This document shows positions 14,601-27,712 of a stretch of DNA of 64,000 nt, piece after piece. The position numbers were made by a program, and so were the translations under genes. Each line of letters opens with the position of its first letter. The stretch's first letter is position 1. Location: contig NC_090288.1 of assembly GCF_037392515.1 (NCBI RefSeq), positions 54,917,673-54,981,672 on the forward strand. Reading direction: 5' to 3'. The notes beneath the pieces are model-generated. The model worked only from the letters and a program-made list of their open reading frames with translations, was not told where the DNA came from and did no database searches. This DNA comes from Haliotis asinina (lineage: Eukaryota; Mollusca; Gastropoda; Lepetellida; Haliotidae).

Positions 14601-17600
14601 CAGGAGACACCCACATCGATATCTCACTCACACGCATATACACCTCCTCCAGGAGACACCCACATCGATATCTCACTCACACGCATATAAACCTCCTCCA
14701 TGAGACACCCACATCGATATCTCACTCACACGTACACATACCTCCTCCAGGAGACACTCACATCGATATCTCACTCACACACATATATACCTCCTCCATG
14801 GGACACCCACATCGAAATCTCACTCACATGTACACATACCTCCTCCAGGAGACACCCACATCGATATCTCATTCACACGCACACACACCTCCTCCATGAG
14901 ACACCCACATCGATATCTCACTCACACGCACACATACCTCCTCCAGGAGACACCCACATCGATATCTCACTCACACGCACACATACCTCCTCCAGGAGAC
15001 ACCCACATCGATATCTCACTCACACGCACACATACCTCCTCCAGGAGACACCCACATCGATATCTCACTCACACGCACACATACCTCCTCCAGGAGACAC
15101 CCACATAGATATCTCACTCACACGCACACATACCTCCTCCACGAGACACCCACATCGAAATCTCATTCACACGCACACACACCTCCTCCATGAGACACCC
15201 ACATCGATATCTCACTCACACGCACACATACCTCCTCCAGGAGACACCCACATCGATACCTCACTCACACGCACACTTACCTCCTCCAGGAGACACCCAC
15301 ATCCATATCTCATTCACGCATATATACCTCCTCCATGAAACACCCACACCAATATCTCACTCACACGCACACATACCTCCTCCAGGAGACACCCACATCG
15401 ATATCTCACCCACACGTACACATACCTCCTCCAGGAGACACCCACATCGATATCTTACTCACACTCATATAAACCACCTCCATGAGACACCCACATCGAT
15501 ATCTCACTCACACGCATATAAACTTCCTCCAGGAGACACCCAAATCAATATCTCACTCACACGCATATAAACCTCCTCCAGGAAGCACTCACATCGATAT
15601 CTCACTCACACGCACACATACCTCCTCCAGGAGACACCCACATCGATATCTCACTCACACGCACACATACCTCCTCCAGGAGACACCCACATAGATATCT
15701 CACTCACACGCATATATACCTCCTCCAGGAGACACCCACATCGATATCTCACTCACACGCACACATACCTCGTCCAGGAGACACCCACATCGATATCTCA
15801 CTCACACGCACACATACCTCGTCCAGGAGACACCCACATCCATATCTCACTCACACTCATATGAACCACCTCCATGAGACACCCACATCGATATCTCACT
15901 CACACGCACATATACCTCGTCCAGGAGACACCCACATCGATATCTCACTCACACGCACACATACCTCCTCCAGGAGACTCCCACAACGATATCTCACTCA
16001 CACGCATATATAACTCCTCCAGGTGACACCCACATCGATATCTCACTCACACGCACACATACCTCCTCCAGGAGACACCCACATCGATATCTCATTCACA
16101 CACACACATACCTCCTCCCGGAGACACCCACATCGATATCTCACTCACACGCATATTTACCCCCTCCATGGGACACCCACATCGATATCTCAGTAACACG
16201 CACACATGCCTCCTCCAGGAGACACCCACATAGATATCTCACTCACACGCACACATACCTCCTCCACGAGACACCCACATCGATATCTCATTCACACGCA
16301 CACATACCTCCTCAAGAAGACACCCACATCGATATCTCACTCACACGTACACATACCTCCTCCAGGAGACACCCACATCGATATCTCATTCACACGCATA
16401 CATACCTCCTCCAGGAGACACCCACATCGATATCTCATTCACACGCATATAAACCTCCTCCAGGAGACACCCACATCGATATCTCACTCACACGCATACA
16501 TACCTCCTCCAGGAGACACCCACATCGATACCTCACTCACACGCACACTTACCTCCTCCAGGAGACACCCACATCCATATCTCATTCACGCATATATACC
16601 TCCTCCATGAGACACCCACACCAATATCTCACTCACACGCACACATACCTCCTCCAGGAGACACCCACATCGATATCTCACCCACACGTACACATACCTC
16701 CTCCAGGAGACACCCACATCGATATCTCACTCACACTCATGTAAACCACCTCCATGAGACACCCACATCGATATCTCACTCACACGCATATAAACTTCCT
16801 CCAGGAGACACCCAAATCAATATCTCACTCACACGCATATAAACCTCCTCCAGGAAGCACTCACATCGATATCTCACTCACACGCACACATACCTCCTCC
16901 AGGAGACACCCACATCGATATCTCACTCACACGCACACATACCTCCTCCAGGAGACACCCACATAGGTATCTCACTCACACGCATATATACCTCCTCCAG
17001 GAGACACCCACATCGATATCTCACTCACACGCATATACACCTCCTCCATGAGACACCCACATCGATATCTCACTCACACGTACACATACCTCCTCCAGGA
17101 GACACTCACATCGATATCTCACTCACACGCACACACACCTCCTCCATGAGACACCCACATCGATATCTCAGTAACACGCACACATACCTCCTCCAGGAGA
17201 CACCCACATCGATATCTCACTCACACGCACACATACCTCCTCCAGGAGACACCCACATCGATATCTCACTCACACGCACATATACCTCGTCCAGGAGACA
17301 CCCACATCGATATCTCACTCACACGCACACATACCTCCTCCAGGAGACTCCCACATCGATATCTCACTCACACGCATATATAACTCCTCCAGGTGACACC
17401 CACATCGATATCTCACTCACACGCACACATACCTCCTCCAGGAGACACCCACATCGATATCTCACTCACACGCATATACACCTCCTCCAGGAGACACCCA
17501 CATCGACATCTCACTCACACGCATATAAACCTCCTCCATGAGACACCCACATCGATATCTCACTCACACGTACACATACCTCCTCCAGGAGACACTCACA

Positions 17601-20600
17601 TCGATATCTCACTCACACACATATATACCTCCTCCATGGGACACCCACATCGAAATCTCACTCACATGTACACATACCTCCTCCAGGAGACACCCACATC
17701 GATATCTCATTCACACGCACACACACCTCCTCCATGAGACACCCACATCGATATCTCAGTAACACGCACACATACCTCCTCCAGGAGACACCCACATCGA
17801 TATCTCACTCACACGCACACATACCTCCTCCAGGAGACACCCACATCGATATCTCACTCACACGCACACATACCTCCTCCAGGAGACACCCACATCGATA
17901 TCTCACTCACACGCACACATACCTCCTCCAGGAGACACCCACATAGATATCTCACTCACACGCACACATACCTCCTCCACGAGACACCCACATCGAAATC
18001 TCATTCACACGCACAGACACCTCCTCCATGAGACACCCACATCGATATCTCACTCACACGCACACATACCTCCTCCAGGAGACACCCACATCGATTTCTC
18101 ACTCACACGCACACATACCTCCTCCAGGAGACACCCACATCGATATCTCACTCACACGCATATATAACTCCTCCAGGAGACACCCACATCGATATCTCAC
18201 TCACACGCACACATACCTCCTCCAGGAGACACCCACATCGATATCTCACTCACACGCACACATACCTCCTCCAGGAGACACCCACATCGATGTCTCACTC
18301 ACACGCACACATACCTCCTCAAGAAGACACCCACATCGATATCTCACTCACACGTACACATACCTCCTCCACGAGACACCCACATCGATGTCTCATTCAC
18401 ACGCACACATACCTCCTCAAGAAGACACCCACATCGATATCTCACTCACACGTACACATACCTCCTCCAGGAGACACCCACATCGATATCTCATTCACAC
18501 GCATACATACCTCCTCCAGGAGACACCCACATCGACATCTCACTCCCACGCATATAAACCTCCTCCAGGAGACACCCACATCGATATTTCACTCACACGC
18601 ATACATACCTCCTCCAGGAGACACCCACATCGATACCTCACTCACACGCACACTTACCTCCTCCAGGAGACACCCACATCCATATCTCATTCACACGCAT
18701 ATATACCTCCTCCATGAGACACCCACCAATATCTCACTCACACGCACACATACCTCCTCCAGGAGACACCCACATCGATATCTCACCCACACGTACACAT
18801 ACCTCCTCCAGGAGACACCCACATCGATATCTCACTCACACTCATATAAACCACCTCCATGAGACACCCACATCGATATCTCACTCACACGCATATAAAC
18901 TTCCTCCAGGAGACACCCAAATCATTGTCTCACTCACACGCATATAAACCTCCTCCAGGAAGCACTCACATCGATATCTCACTCACACGCACACATACCT
19001 CCTCCAGGAGACACCCACATCGATGTCTCACTCACACGCACACATACCTCCTCCAGGAGACACCCACATCGATATCTCAGTAACACGCACACATACCTCT
19101 TCCAGGAGACACCCACATCGATATCTCACTCACACACACACATACCTCCTCCCGGAGACACCCACATCGATATCTCACTCACACGCATATGAACCTCCTC
19201 CATGAGACACCCACATCGATATCTCATTCACACGCACGCATACCTCCTCCAGGAGACACCCACATCGATATCTCACTCCCACGCATATAAACCTCCTCCA
19301 GGAGACACCCACATCGATATCTCACTCACACGCATATGTACCTCCTCCATGGGACACCCACATCGATATCTCACTCACACGCACACATACCTCCTCCAGG
19401 AGACACCCACATAGATATCTCACTCACACGCACACATACCTCCTCCAGGAGACACCCACATCGATATCTCAGTAACACGCACACATACCTCTTCCAGAAG
19501 ACACCCACATCGATATCTCACTCACACGTACACATACCTCCTCCAGGAGACACCCACATCGATATCTCACTCACACGTACACATACCTCCTCCAGGAGAC
19601 ACCCACATCGATATCTCATTCACACACACACATACCTCCTCCCGGAGACACCCACATCGATATCTCACTCACACGCATATTTACCCCCTCCATGGGACAC
19701 CCACATCGATATCTTAGTAACACGCACACATGCCTCCTCCAGGAGACACCCACATAGATATCTCACTCACACGCACACATACCTCCTCCACGAGACACCC
19801 ACATCGATATCTCATTCACACGCACACATACCTCCTCAAGAAGACACCCACATCGATATCTCACTCACACGTACACATACCTCCTCCAGGAGACACCCAC
19901 ATCGATATCTCATTCACACGCATACATACCTCCTCCAGGAGACACCCACATCGATATCTCACTCCCACGCATATGAACCTCCTCCAGGAGACACCCACAT
20001 CGATATCTCACTCACACGCATACATGCCTCCTCCAGGAGACACCCACATCGATACCTCACTCACACGCACACTTACCTCCTCCAGGAGACACCCACATCC
20101 ATATCTCATTCACGCATATATACCTCCTCCATGAGACACCCACACCAATATCTCACTCACACGCACACATACCTCCTCCAGGAGACACCCACATCGATAT
20201 CTCACCCACACGTACACATACCTCCTCCAGGAGACACCCACATCGATATCTCACTCACACTCATATAAACCACCTCCATGAGACACCCACATCCATATCT
20301 CACTCACACGCATATAAACTTCCTCCAGGAGACACCCAAATCAATATCTCACTCACACGCATATAAACCTCCTCCAGGAAGCACTCACATCGATATCTCA
20401 CTCACACGCACACATACCTCCTCCAGGAGACACCCACATCGATATCTCACTCACACGGACACATACCTCCTCCAGGAGACACCCACATAGATATCTCACT
20501 CACACGCATATATACCTCCTCCAGGAGACACCCACATCGATATCTCACTCACACGCATACATACCTCCTCCAGGAGACACCTACATCGATATCTCACTTA

Positions 20601-22240
20601 CACGCATATATACCTCCTCCATGACACACCCACATCGATATCTCACTCACACGCACACATACCTCGTCCAGGAGACACCCACATCCATATCTCACTCACA
20701 CTCATATAAACCACCTCCATGAGACACCCACATCGATATCTCACTCACACGCACATATACCTCGTCCAGGAGACACCCACATCGATATCTCACTCACACG
20801 CACACATACCTCCTCCAGGAGACACCCACATCGATATCTCACTCACACGCATATATACCTCCTCCAGGAGACACCCACATCGATATCTCACTCACACGCA
20901 TATAAACCTCCTCCATGAGACACCCACATCGATATCTCACTCACACGTACACATACCTGCTCCAGGAGACACTCACATCGATATCTCACTCACACACATA
21001 TATACCTCCTCCATGGGACACCCACATCGATATCTCACTCACATGTACACATACCTCGTCCAGGAGACACCCACATCGATATCTCATTCACACGCACACA
21101 CACCTCCTCCATGAGACACCCACATCGATGTCTCACTCACACGCACACATACCTCCTCCATGAGACACCCACATCGATATCTCACTCACACGCATACATA
21201 CCTCCTCCAGGAGACACCCACATCGATATCTCACTCACACGCACACATACCTCCTCCAGGAGACACCCACATCGATATCTCACTCACACGCACACATACC
21301 TCCTCCAGGAGACACCCACATAGATATCTCACTCACACGTACACATACCTCCTCCACGAGACACCCACATCGATGTCTTATTCACACGCACACATACCTC
21401 CTCAAGAAGACACCCACATCGATATCTCACTCACACGTACACATACCTCCTCCAGGAGACACCCACATCGATATCTCATTCACACGCATACATACCTCCT
21501 CCAGGAGACACCCACATCGATATCTCACTCCCACGCATATAAACCTCCTCCAGGAGACACCCACATCGATATCTCACTCACACGCATACATACCTCCTCC
21601 AGGAGACACCCACATCGATACCTCACTCACACGCACACTTACCTCCTCCAGGAGACACCCACATCCATATCTCATTCACACGCATATATACCTCCTCCAT
21701 GAGACACCCACCAATATCTCACTCACACGCACACATACCTCCTCCAGGAGACACCCACATCGATATCTCACCCACACGTACACATACCTTCTCCAGGAGA
21801 CACCCACATCGATATCTCACTCACACTCATATAAACCACCTCCATGAGACACCCACATCGATATCTCACTCACACGCATATAAACTTCCTCCAGGAGACA
21901 CCCAAATCATTGTCTCACTCACACGCATATAAACCTCCTCCAGGAGGCACTCACATCGATATCTCACTCACACGCACACATACCTCCTCCAGGAGACACC
22001 CACATCGATATCTCACTCACACGCACACATACCTCCTCCAGGAGACACCCATATAGATGTCTCACTCACACGCATATATACCTCCTCCAGGAGACACCCA
22101 CATCGATATCTCACTCACACGCATATAAACCTCCTCCAGGAGACACGTACATCGATATCTCACTTACACGCACACATACCTCCTCCATGACACACCCACA
22201 TCGATATCTCATTCACACGCACACTCCACCTCCTCCACAC
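5648..22240 (+). repeat. 49-bp minisatellite array, about 340 copies (16.6 kb)
   Basis: A head-to-tail array of a 49-bp unit. It can be followed by the core gacacccacatcgatatctc, the middle block actcacacgcacacata and the 12-bp inverted repeat CTCCTccAGGAG. Most units carry a ClaI-like ATCGAT overlapping an EcoRV-like GATATC. The plus strand is G-poor (about 5 G per unit). The consensus has no stop codon in any forward frame and 49 is not a multiple of 3, so forward frames stay open for long runs (longest 327 codons, 5950-6933) and repeat with a 49-residue period rich in His, Thr, Ser and Pro. Variants (cacatagat, acccacaccaat, cctcaagaag, aagcactcac) mark higher-order blocks. I see no promoter, splice pattern or related protein, so I treat it as satellite DNA. 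Confidence 0.95.
13417..17737 (+). repeat. Higher-order duplications inside the 49-bp array
   Basis: The same string of variant units recurs at fixed distances. A marker block beginning atgcctcctccaggagac sits at 8095, 9659, 12145, 13417, 16206 and 19730. A second marker (units containing acttcctccag and aaatcaatatctc) sits at 8935, 10207, 12693, 13965, 15482, 16754, 18859, 20278 and 21844. In five cases the two are exactly 548 bp apart. Spacings of 1272 bp recur four times. A third marker pair at 14555 and 17393 (2838 bp apart) parallels 13417 and 16206 (2789 bp apart, one 49-bp unit fewer). These are recent multi-unit duplications, with units within a block identical or nearly so. Confidence 0.8.
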
Positions 22241-22708
22241 GGATACCTCCCTCAGACGACACCCACGTGGATACCTCCCTCAGACGACACCCACATGGAT
22301 ACCTCCCTCAGACGACACCCACATGGATACCTCCCTCAGACGACACCCACGTGGATACCTCCCTCAGACGACACCCACATGGATACCACCATCAGACGAC
22401 ACCCACATGGATACCTCCCTCAGACGACACCCACATGGGTACCTCCCTCAGACGACAACCACATGGATACCTCCCTCAGACGACACCCACATGGATACCT
22501 CCCTCAGACGACACCCACATGGATACCTCCATCAGAGGACACCCACATGGATACCTCCCTCAGACGACACCCACATGGATATCTCCCTCAGACGACACCC
22601 ACATGGATACCTCCCCAGACGACACCCACATGGATACCATCATCAGAAGACACCCACATGGATGCCTCCCTCAGACGACACCCACATGGATACCTCCCCA
22701 GACGACTC
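22241..22708 (+). repeat. 28-bp minisatellite, left half (about 17 copies)
   Basis: Head-to-tail 28-bp units, core gacacccacatggatacctc followed by cctcagac. Over 28 positions the unit differs from the first 28 bases of the 49-bp unit at only four. The junction with the 49-bp array is at about 22225-22245 (cctcctccacacggatacct). Units are nearly identical, with occasional variants (atcagacgac, catcagaagac, a missing ct). Confidence 0.92.
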
Positions 22709-22715
22709 CAATATA

Positions 22716-23700
22716 CATAATGAGCGAATAACTAAATACTGTGAAAACAATGAAATATTTGATAAATTTCAAGCAGGATTTAGAAAGGGATTCAGAACAT
22801 CTGACAATATCATCACACTAAAAACTATTACTGACAGTTCTAAATCGAAAAAACTAATTGGCACAAAAACCCACCATCCAACATTCAAATGGTCAGTGGC
22901 AGGGCACAATATTAATGTCTGAGACAGATATAATTACTGATATGTTACCTTTCATCAAAATTCTAAATTTAAACATTGTGTGGAATCACTTGTAAAAAGG
23001 GTTAAAGAGTATATTACTATTTTGTTTGGAGATAACTTAGGTCCATCGATATGCTGCAAAATCTTCAAGGCAATTGTTGAACCCGCTATTCTGTGTAACA
23101 GTGAAGTTTGGGGAATTGACTTTGTTGAAGCCTTTAGATACAGTTTCTCTTGAAAAACTACAAAATTCTGCAAACGTACTGTGGGTGTTTCTCCGCAAAC
23201 GCACAACCGTGCATGCAGAGCAGAGCTTGGTTTGTACCCTGTACTATTCAGAGAAATTAAATCCATTGTTCAATTCTACAGACACATTTTACAGTTTCCA
23301 AATACCATTTAGAAACATACTTTCAAGGAATCAATAAAATCGCCAAACATAAAACTGGATGATACTAAGTTTAACATCAAGGAAAGTAATCAACCTTCTT
23401 CCTCTGTTTTGGAGGGCCTCCAATTAAAATTTACAGACATGTTATACTCCTCTGTTCAAGATACAACAAACTTAGAACATACAGAAAATTTAAATCAGAA
23501 ATTAAATTTGAACCATACCTTGAACACTGCAAGATAAAAAACCCCACCTCCACAGGCTCCAAATTGAACAGTAGGAGAACAGTACCACCGACACCTTTGG
23601 AAGACCGTCTCTGTAGTCAATACTCAGTCCTTGAAGATAAAGAGCACTATTTCATGTTTTGTACTGAATACTGAGAACTAACGTGCTACTTGTTTAAGTC
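22716..23700 (+). pseudogene. LINE reverse-transcriptase pseudogene
   Basis: The coding part of the LINE remnant. The RT fingers/palm start motif (QAGFRKG...DNI) is visible, but the catalytic YxDD region is missing: homology jumps from about 22870 to the thumb region at about 23060. At least two frame changes and several in-frame stops occur. It cannot encode an active enzyme. Confidence 0.75.
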
Positions 23701-24061
23701 CCTTTCATCTCAAAATAATACATTTTAAAATGCTACTTCAACCGAAACATCCAGCCTTATGTTTAAATATAATCAACCAAATAGTATAGAAACAGTGCGT
23801 TACCAAATGTATAACTTCAAACAAATATAGAAGACTTCTTGATTGTGCCATTATTATGCACATCATACTATGTGTCTTGTTACTGTGATTCACTATATAC
23901 CCTGCTTATATTATGTAGCATCTAGCATCTAATTGTTATGATAAGGATCATTTATATGTAATTCTATCTTTGTACCTATTATGTTTATATATGTCGTTTA
24001 TAGACAATTGCTGCTGTTCATTAATGGAATGCAATACAATAAATATCTTATCTTATCTATT
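22716..24061 (+). mobile_element. Decayed LINE (non-LTR retrotransposon) inserted in the 28-bp array
   Basis: A 5'-truncated LINE remnant in plus orientation. Translated pieces in order are: a reverse-transcriptase segment with DKFQAGFRKG and DNIITLKTI (22745-22850); after an internal loss, a thumb-like segment with VEPAILCNSEVWGID and RTVGVSPQTHNRACRAELG (about 23070-23240); then a C-terminal segment with DRLCSQYSVLEDKEHYFMFC (about 23600-23665), like the Cys/His tail motif of many LINEs. Frames shift and stops interrupt. The 3' end is AT-rich with ataaatatcttatcttatct, a short TTATC-repeat tail. Both flanks are the same 28-bp minisatellite, so the insertion split an existing array. The clade is undetermined. 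Confidence 0.8.
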
Positions 24062-24716
24062 AATACGTCCCTCAGACGACATCCGTATGGATATATCCCT
24101 CAGACGACATCCGTATGGATACCTCCCTCAGACGACACCCGTGTGGATACCTCCCTCAGACGACACCCGTGTGGATACCTCCCTCAGAAGACACCCACGT
24201 GAATACATCCCTCAGATGAAACCCACGTGAATACATCCCTCAGATGAAACCCACTTGAATACATCCCTCTGATTACACTTTTATTGATACATCCCTCAGA
24301 CGACACCTTCATGGATGCATCCCTCAGACGACACCCGTGTGGATGCATTCCTCAGACGACACCTGCATGGATATATCCCTCAGACGACACCCACATGGAT
24401 ACCTCCCTCAGACGACACATTTATTGATACCTCAGATGATACCCGCATGGATACCTCCCTCAGACGACACCCGTGTGGATACCTCCCTCAGACGACACCC
24501 ACATGGATACGTCCCTCAGACGACACCCGTGTGGATACCTCCCTCAGATGACACCCACGAGGATTCCTCCCTCAGACGACACCCGTGTGGATACCTCAGA
24601 CGATACCTGCATGGATCCTCCCTCAGACGACCCCCGAATGGATACCTCCCTCAGATGACACCCGCATGGATCTCTCCCTCAGACGAAGCTCACTTGGAAA
24701 TACCTCCCTTAGAAAC
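24062..24716 (+). repeat. 28-bp minisatellite, right half (about 23 copies, more diverged)
   Basis: Same 28-bp unit as 22241-22708, with core variants acccgtgtggatacctccct, cgtatgg, cacgtgaatacatcc and ttattgatac. The right half is clearly more heterogeneous than the left, and some units are shortened (for example at 24427-24445 and 24590-24605). It ends in ttggaaatacctcccttaga and then unique sequence. Confidence 0.9.
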
Positions 24717-25242
24717 AACCAAACCATGACACAATATCACCTGCGACCCTCTTTGCCGCTATCACCTCCGTCTGTATATAAAGTTAAAGGTTTGACGCCA
24801 CACCTGTTGATCTCTCTGACAGAGAGATGAGAAGCTTAAAATAATTGCTTTGATAACCAAGCCCGAGTCAAACCACTCCGCTCACCTCGAGCTCTTCCGC
24901 TTAGGTCAGAGGTTTCGTATGTTCAGACAGCAAGTGACGAGCGACTGTCACAGATGTATTTGTTCTCTGTCAAAACGCAAAGTCAAACGACCGGAAATGA
25001 CTTCCGGAATCAATCAGAGTGATTGGTGGCGCCGGGGGAGATCGCGTGTCCTTTTTGCAGTTGTTAAAGCGATGCCAATTATGATGAAGGCCACAACCAA
25101 CACAAGTATCATACCCTAGCAATATCCGCCTCGCACCGTCTTCTTCCACCCCTCCACTAAACTTTCCCTGTAACAAAACCTTCCCCCATAACCCTCGCTC
25201 TGCCTTAAACACCTAGATTCACGCCAACTACGCTCATGGGCA

Positions 25243-25281
<39 letters not shown>

Positions 25282-25974
25282 GGACACACGGACGCACACA
25301 CCATCACCCTCAGCACTATCCATTCCCTCAACCATCCATAACTCCACGCTCCATGTATCGTCTCTGATAAAATTACTGACTTACCATAAAATACCGTACC
25401 CACATAGGCCCCATCCGTTCGACCGTCCCGTACAACAAATACAAACTTCATACATACTAGAATAATGCAGATCGTGGCGTCAAACAACACACAAGCAGAT
25501 GTGCAGTTTCAGAGAATGTTTTTTTAAAGAATCATTTTTCGTTTCTTTCTCATTCCGAATTCCCGCAGCGACCTAACACGAACGTAAATAGCAGAATTTT
25601 ATACTTAACTACCAACACAAACTACGCAATGGAAATTACATCCGGTTAGAACGTTTTCAAATTCAAGTCTTGTTAACTGAAAAGCGTATCCTGTTGTTGT
25701 GGGTGACGAGTAATAAAGGCGTTTAATGTACATCCTCTTTGTTGTGTCTGGCCGGAGATTGGACAGGATACTGAAGAGGTGACGGGCTTCCATGGCCATA
25801 AGTGACACAAACCACGCTGTAACATAATCTGTTTCCTCTTTCTTGTCGGATATTAGTTGTTATGATAAGTACAAGGCCGATTTATCGATTAGAATGTACT
25901 GTACTTGTCCCCGACTACAACGAGTGGGTGCGTGCGATTCAGAAATATTCAAAAATACGGAGAATGGATTCGTG
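24717..25974. other. Intergenic, with a CA microsatellite at 25250-25281
   Basis: No gene recognised. A run of about 14 CA dinucleotides lies at 25250-25281 after cgcatgcgcg. The longest open frames here resemble no known protein and have no splice or start context to support them. Confidence 0.5.
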
Positions 25975-26130
25975 TTGGGAATCGAACCATGGTCTGCAGG
26001 TGCCACATCATCACACAAGACTATTTTATTCTTGGTTGGTTTGTTGTTAAACACTGCCCTCAGCAATATTCCATCTATATGGCGGCACCCTTTATCGAGT
26101 GTGACCAGCCAAACCAGAATATCATCCCGT
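25975..26130. mobile_element. SINE fragments (SINE-B end followed by SINE-A head)
   Basis: 25975-25995 contains ttgggaatcgaaccatggtc, like the SINE-B tRNA-related end. 26040-26092 contains gttaaacactgccctcagc and aatattccatctatatggcg, the head of SINE-A. The rest of each element is missing or too diverged to place. Confidence 0.55.
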
Positions 26131-26890
26131 CCATACATACTTGTCTATATACACTACAATGAAAATCAGCGTGTGTTTCGAGAGACAACGTTTTCATCAA
26201 CACTTTACTGGTTTAAGGTTGGCATAGTAACGGGACAAAGTGTTAATAATATCATACACGACAAAATCTGGTTTTGTCAATGTGTTTGTAAATCGCAGTA
26301 TGTTTTTAACAGCTGAAATGTCAAATAGACAAATCGTGATATGAAAGATCATATTTTAGAAAAAAGGAAAGTCGCTAGATCCTCACAAGCCAATCCCAAG
26401 CCAGTCAAGTCGCAGCTGGTCAGACAAGGACGTCAGTATGTCGACAGTTCCAGTAAATAATGTTGAGTGCTATACATATGTAACATATATTCAAACATGT
26501 GTATTGCATGTACGGCCTACCGCTAATAAACAAAAGAGTAAGATACATATTCAGATATATACTAATCTTTAACCGTTTGTGATATATACTGTATTTGTAA
26601 CGTATACATAACGTCGGTTTTTATATAACAGCTACATTATTGGAAGAGTGAATTCAAATAAAACCTGTTACAGGATATTTTGGCTATTCGATATCTTATC
26701 TGGTATGCAAGAATTTCTTAGATCAAAATACATAGGACGTACAAAAGTAAAATGAATGTTATTTTCGATAGCTGACTGACGTAAGCGGCATATGATTTGC
26801 ACGTCAGTCCATACTTGAAGCGAAGTCACGTTTCAGAGACGTATGATTTGAGATTCTCACTGATTATGTATGTAATACTCACATAGCACG
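26131..26890. other. Intergenic, nothing recognised
   Basis: AT-rich sequence with no gene, repeat family or exon recognised. Confidence 0.45.
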
Positions 26891-27600
26891 TGTTTATATC
26901 AGTGTGTAGTCCTTCCTTAACATGTGCGCAGATCAACGTGTAGTTTTCACCAAACATGTGTCTGGAACAGGGTGTAGTCCTTCCTTAACATGTGCGCAGA
27001 TCAACGTGTAGTCTTCACCAAACACGTGTCTGGAACAGTGTGTAGTCCTTCCTTAACATGTGCGCAGATCAACGTGTAGTCTTCACCAAACACGTGTCTG
27101 GAACAGTGTGTAGTCCTAACTTCACGTGTGTTTAGAAGACAAAAGTAGTCCTCACTAAGCACGTGTTTAGATAAGTGTGTAGTCCTCATTAAACATGTTT
27201 TTAGATCATCGTGTAATCCTCACAAAAACACGTGTTTGGACGAGTTTGTAGTCCTCAATAAACATATGTTTAGATCAGTGTGTAATCCTCACAAAACACG
27301 CATTTGGATCAGTGTGTAGTCCTCGCTAAATATATCTTTTGGCCTGAGTGTAGTCCTGACTACACATGTGTTTAGAAGACATCTGTGTAGTCCTCACTAT
27401 AATCGTGTTTCGATCAGCGTCTAGTCCTCAATAAAGATATGGTTAGATTAGTGTGTAGTCCTCATCAAACATATGTTTAGATCATTGTGTAATCCCCAGT
27501 AACCATATGTTTGGATCAGTGTGTAGTCCTCACTTAACACCTGTTTAGACCTGTATGTAGTCCTCACTAAACATATGTTTAGATTAGAGTTGTCTGATAT
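26891..27600. repeat. 34-bp imperfect tandem repeat with 68-bp dimeric block
   Basis: About 20 degenerate units centred on gtgtagtcctcactaaac followed by an acatatgttt or acacgtgttt block and agatca. At 26907, 26975, 27043 and 27111 the motif tagtcc recurs at exactly 68 bp, showing a recently amplified dimer (one half with cttccttaacatgtgcgcag, the other with cttcaccaaacacgtgtctg). Many units carry the palindrome ACACGTGT. Divergence increases to the right. Confidence 0.85.
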
Positions 27601-27712
27601 CGTCACTAGGTACGTGAGCTTTTACAGTCAGAAATGGGCAATCTAACCCGGGCCTTCGGCATGACGAGTGAACACTTTAATCACTAGGCTCCCCTACCGC
27701 TCCATATCGCCA
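27601..27712 (-). mobile_element. SINE-B copy (tRNA-like part reads on minus strand)
   Basis: Contains cagaaatgggcaatctaacc, cgggccttcggcatgacgag and cactttaatcactaggctcc, the usual order for the reverse complement of the SINE-B head. The A-box and B-box equivalents are degenerate. Confidence 0.65.

Noticed and set aside
5600..22056. Dozens of open reading frames of 60-327 codons on the plus strand as genes
   Set aside because: All are translations of the 49-bp satellite. They begin and end where a variant unit supplies ATG or a stop, and they have no splice, start or family support.
5648..22240. CRISPR array
   Set aside because: Units are directly adjacent with no unique spacers, and the sequence is eukaryotic.
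25843..26316. 157-codon plus-strand gene
   Set aside because: It reads through SINE fragments (gaatcgaacc and cagcaatattcc motifs), has no family match, and overlapping frames are equally open.
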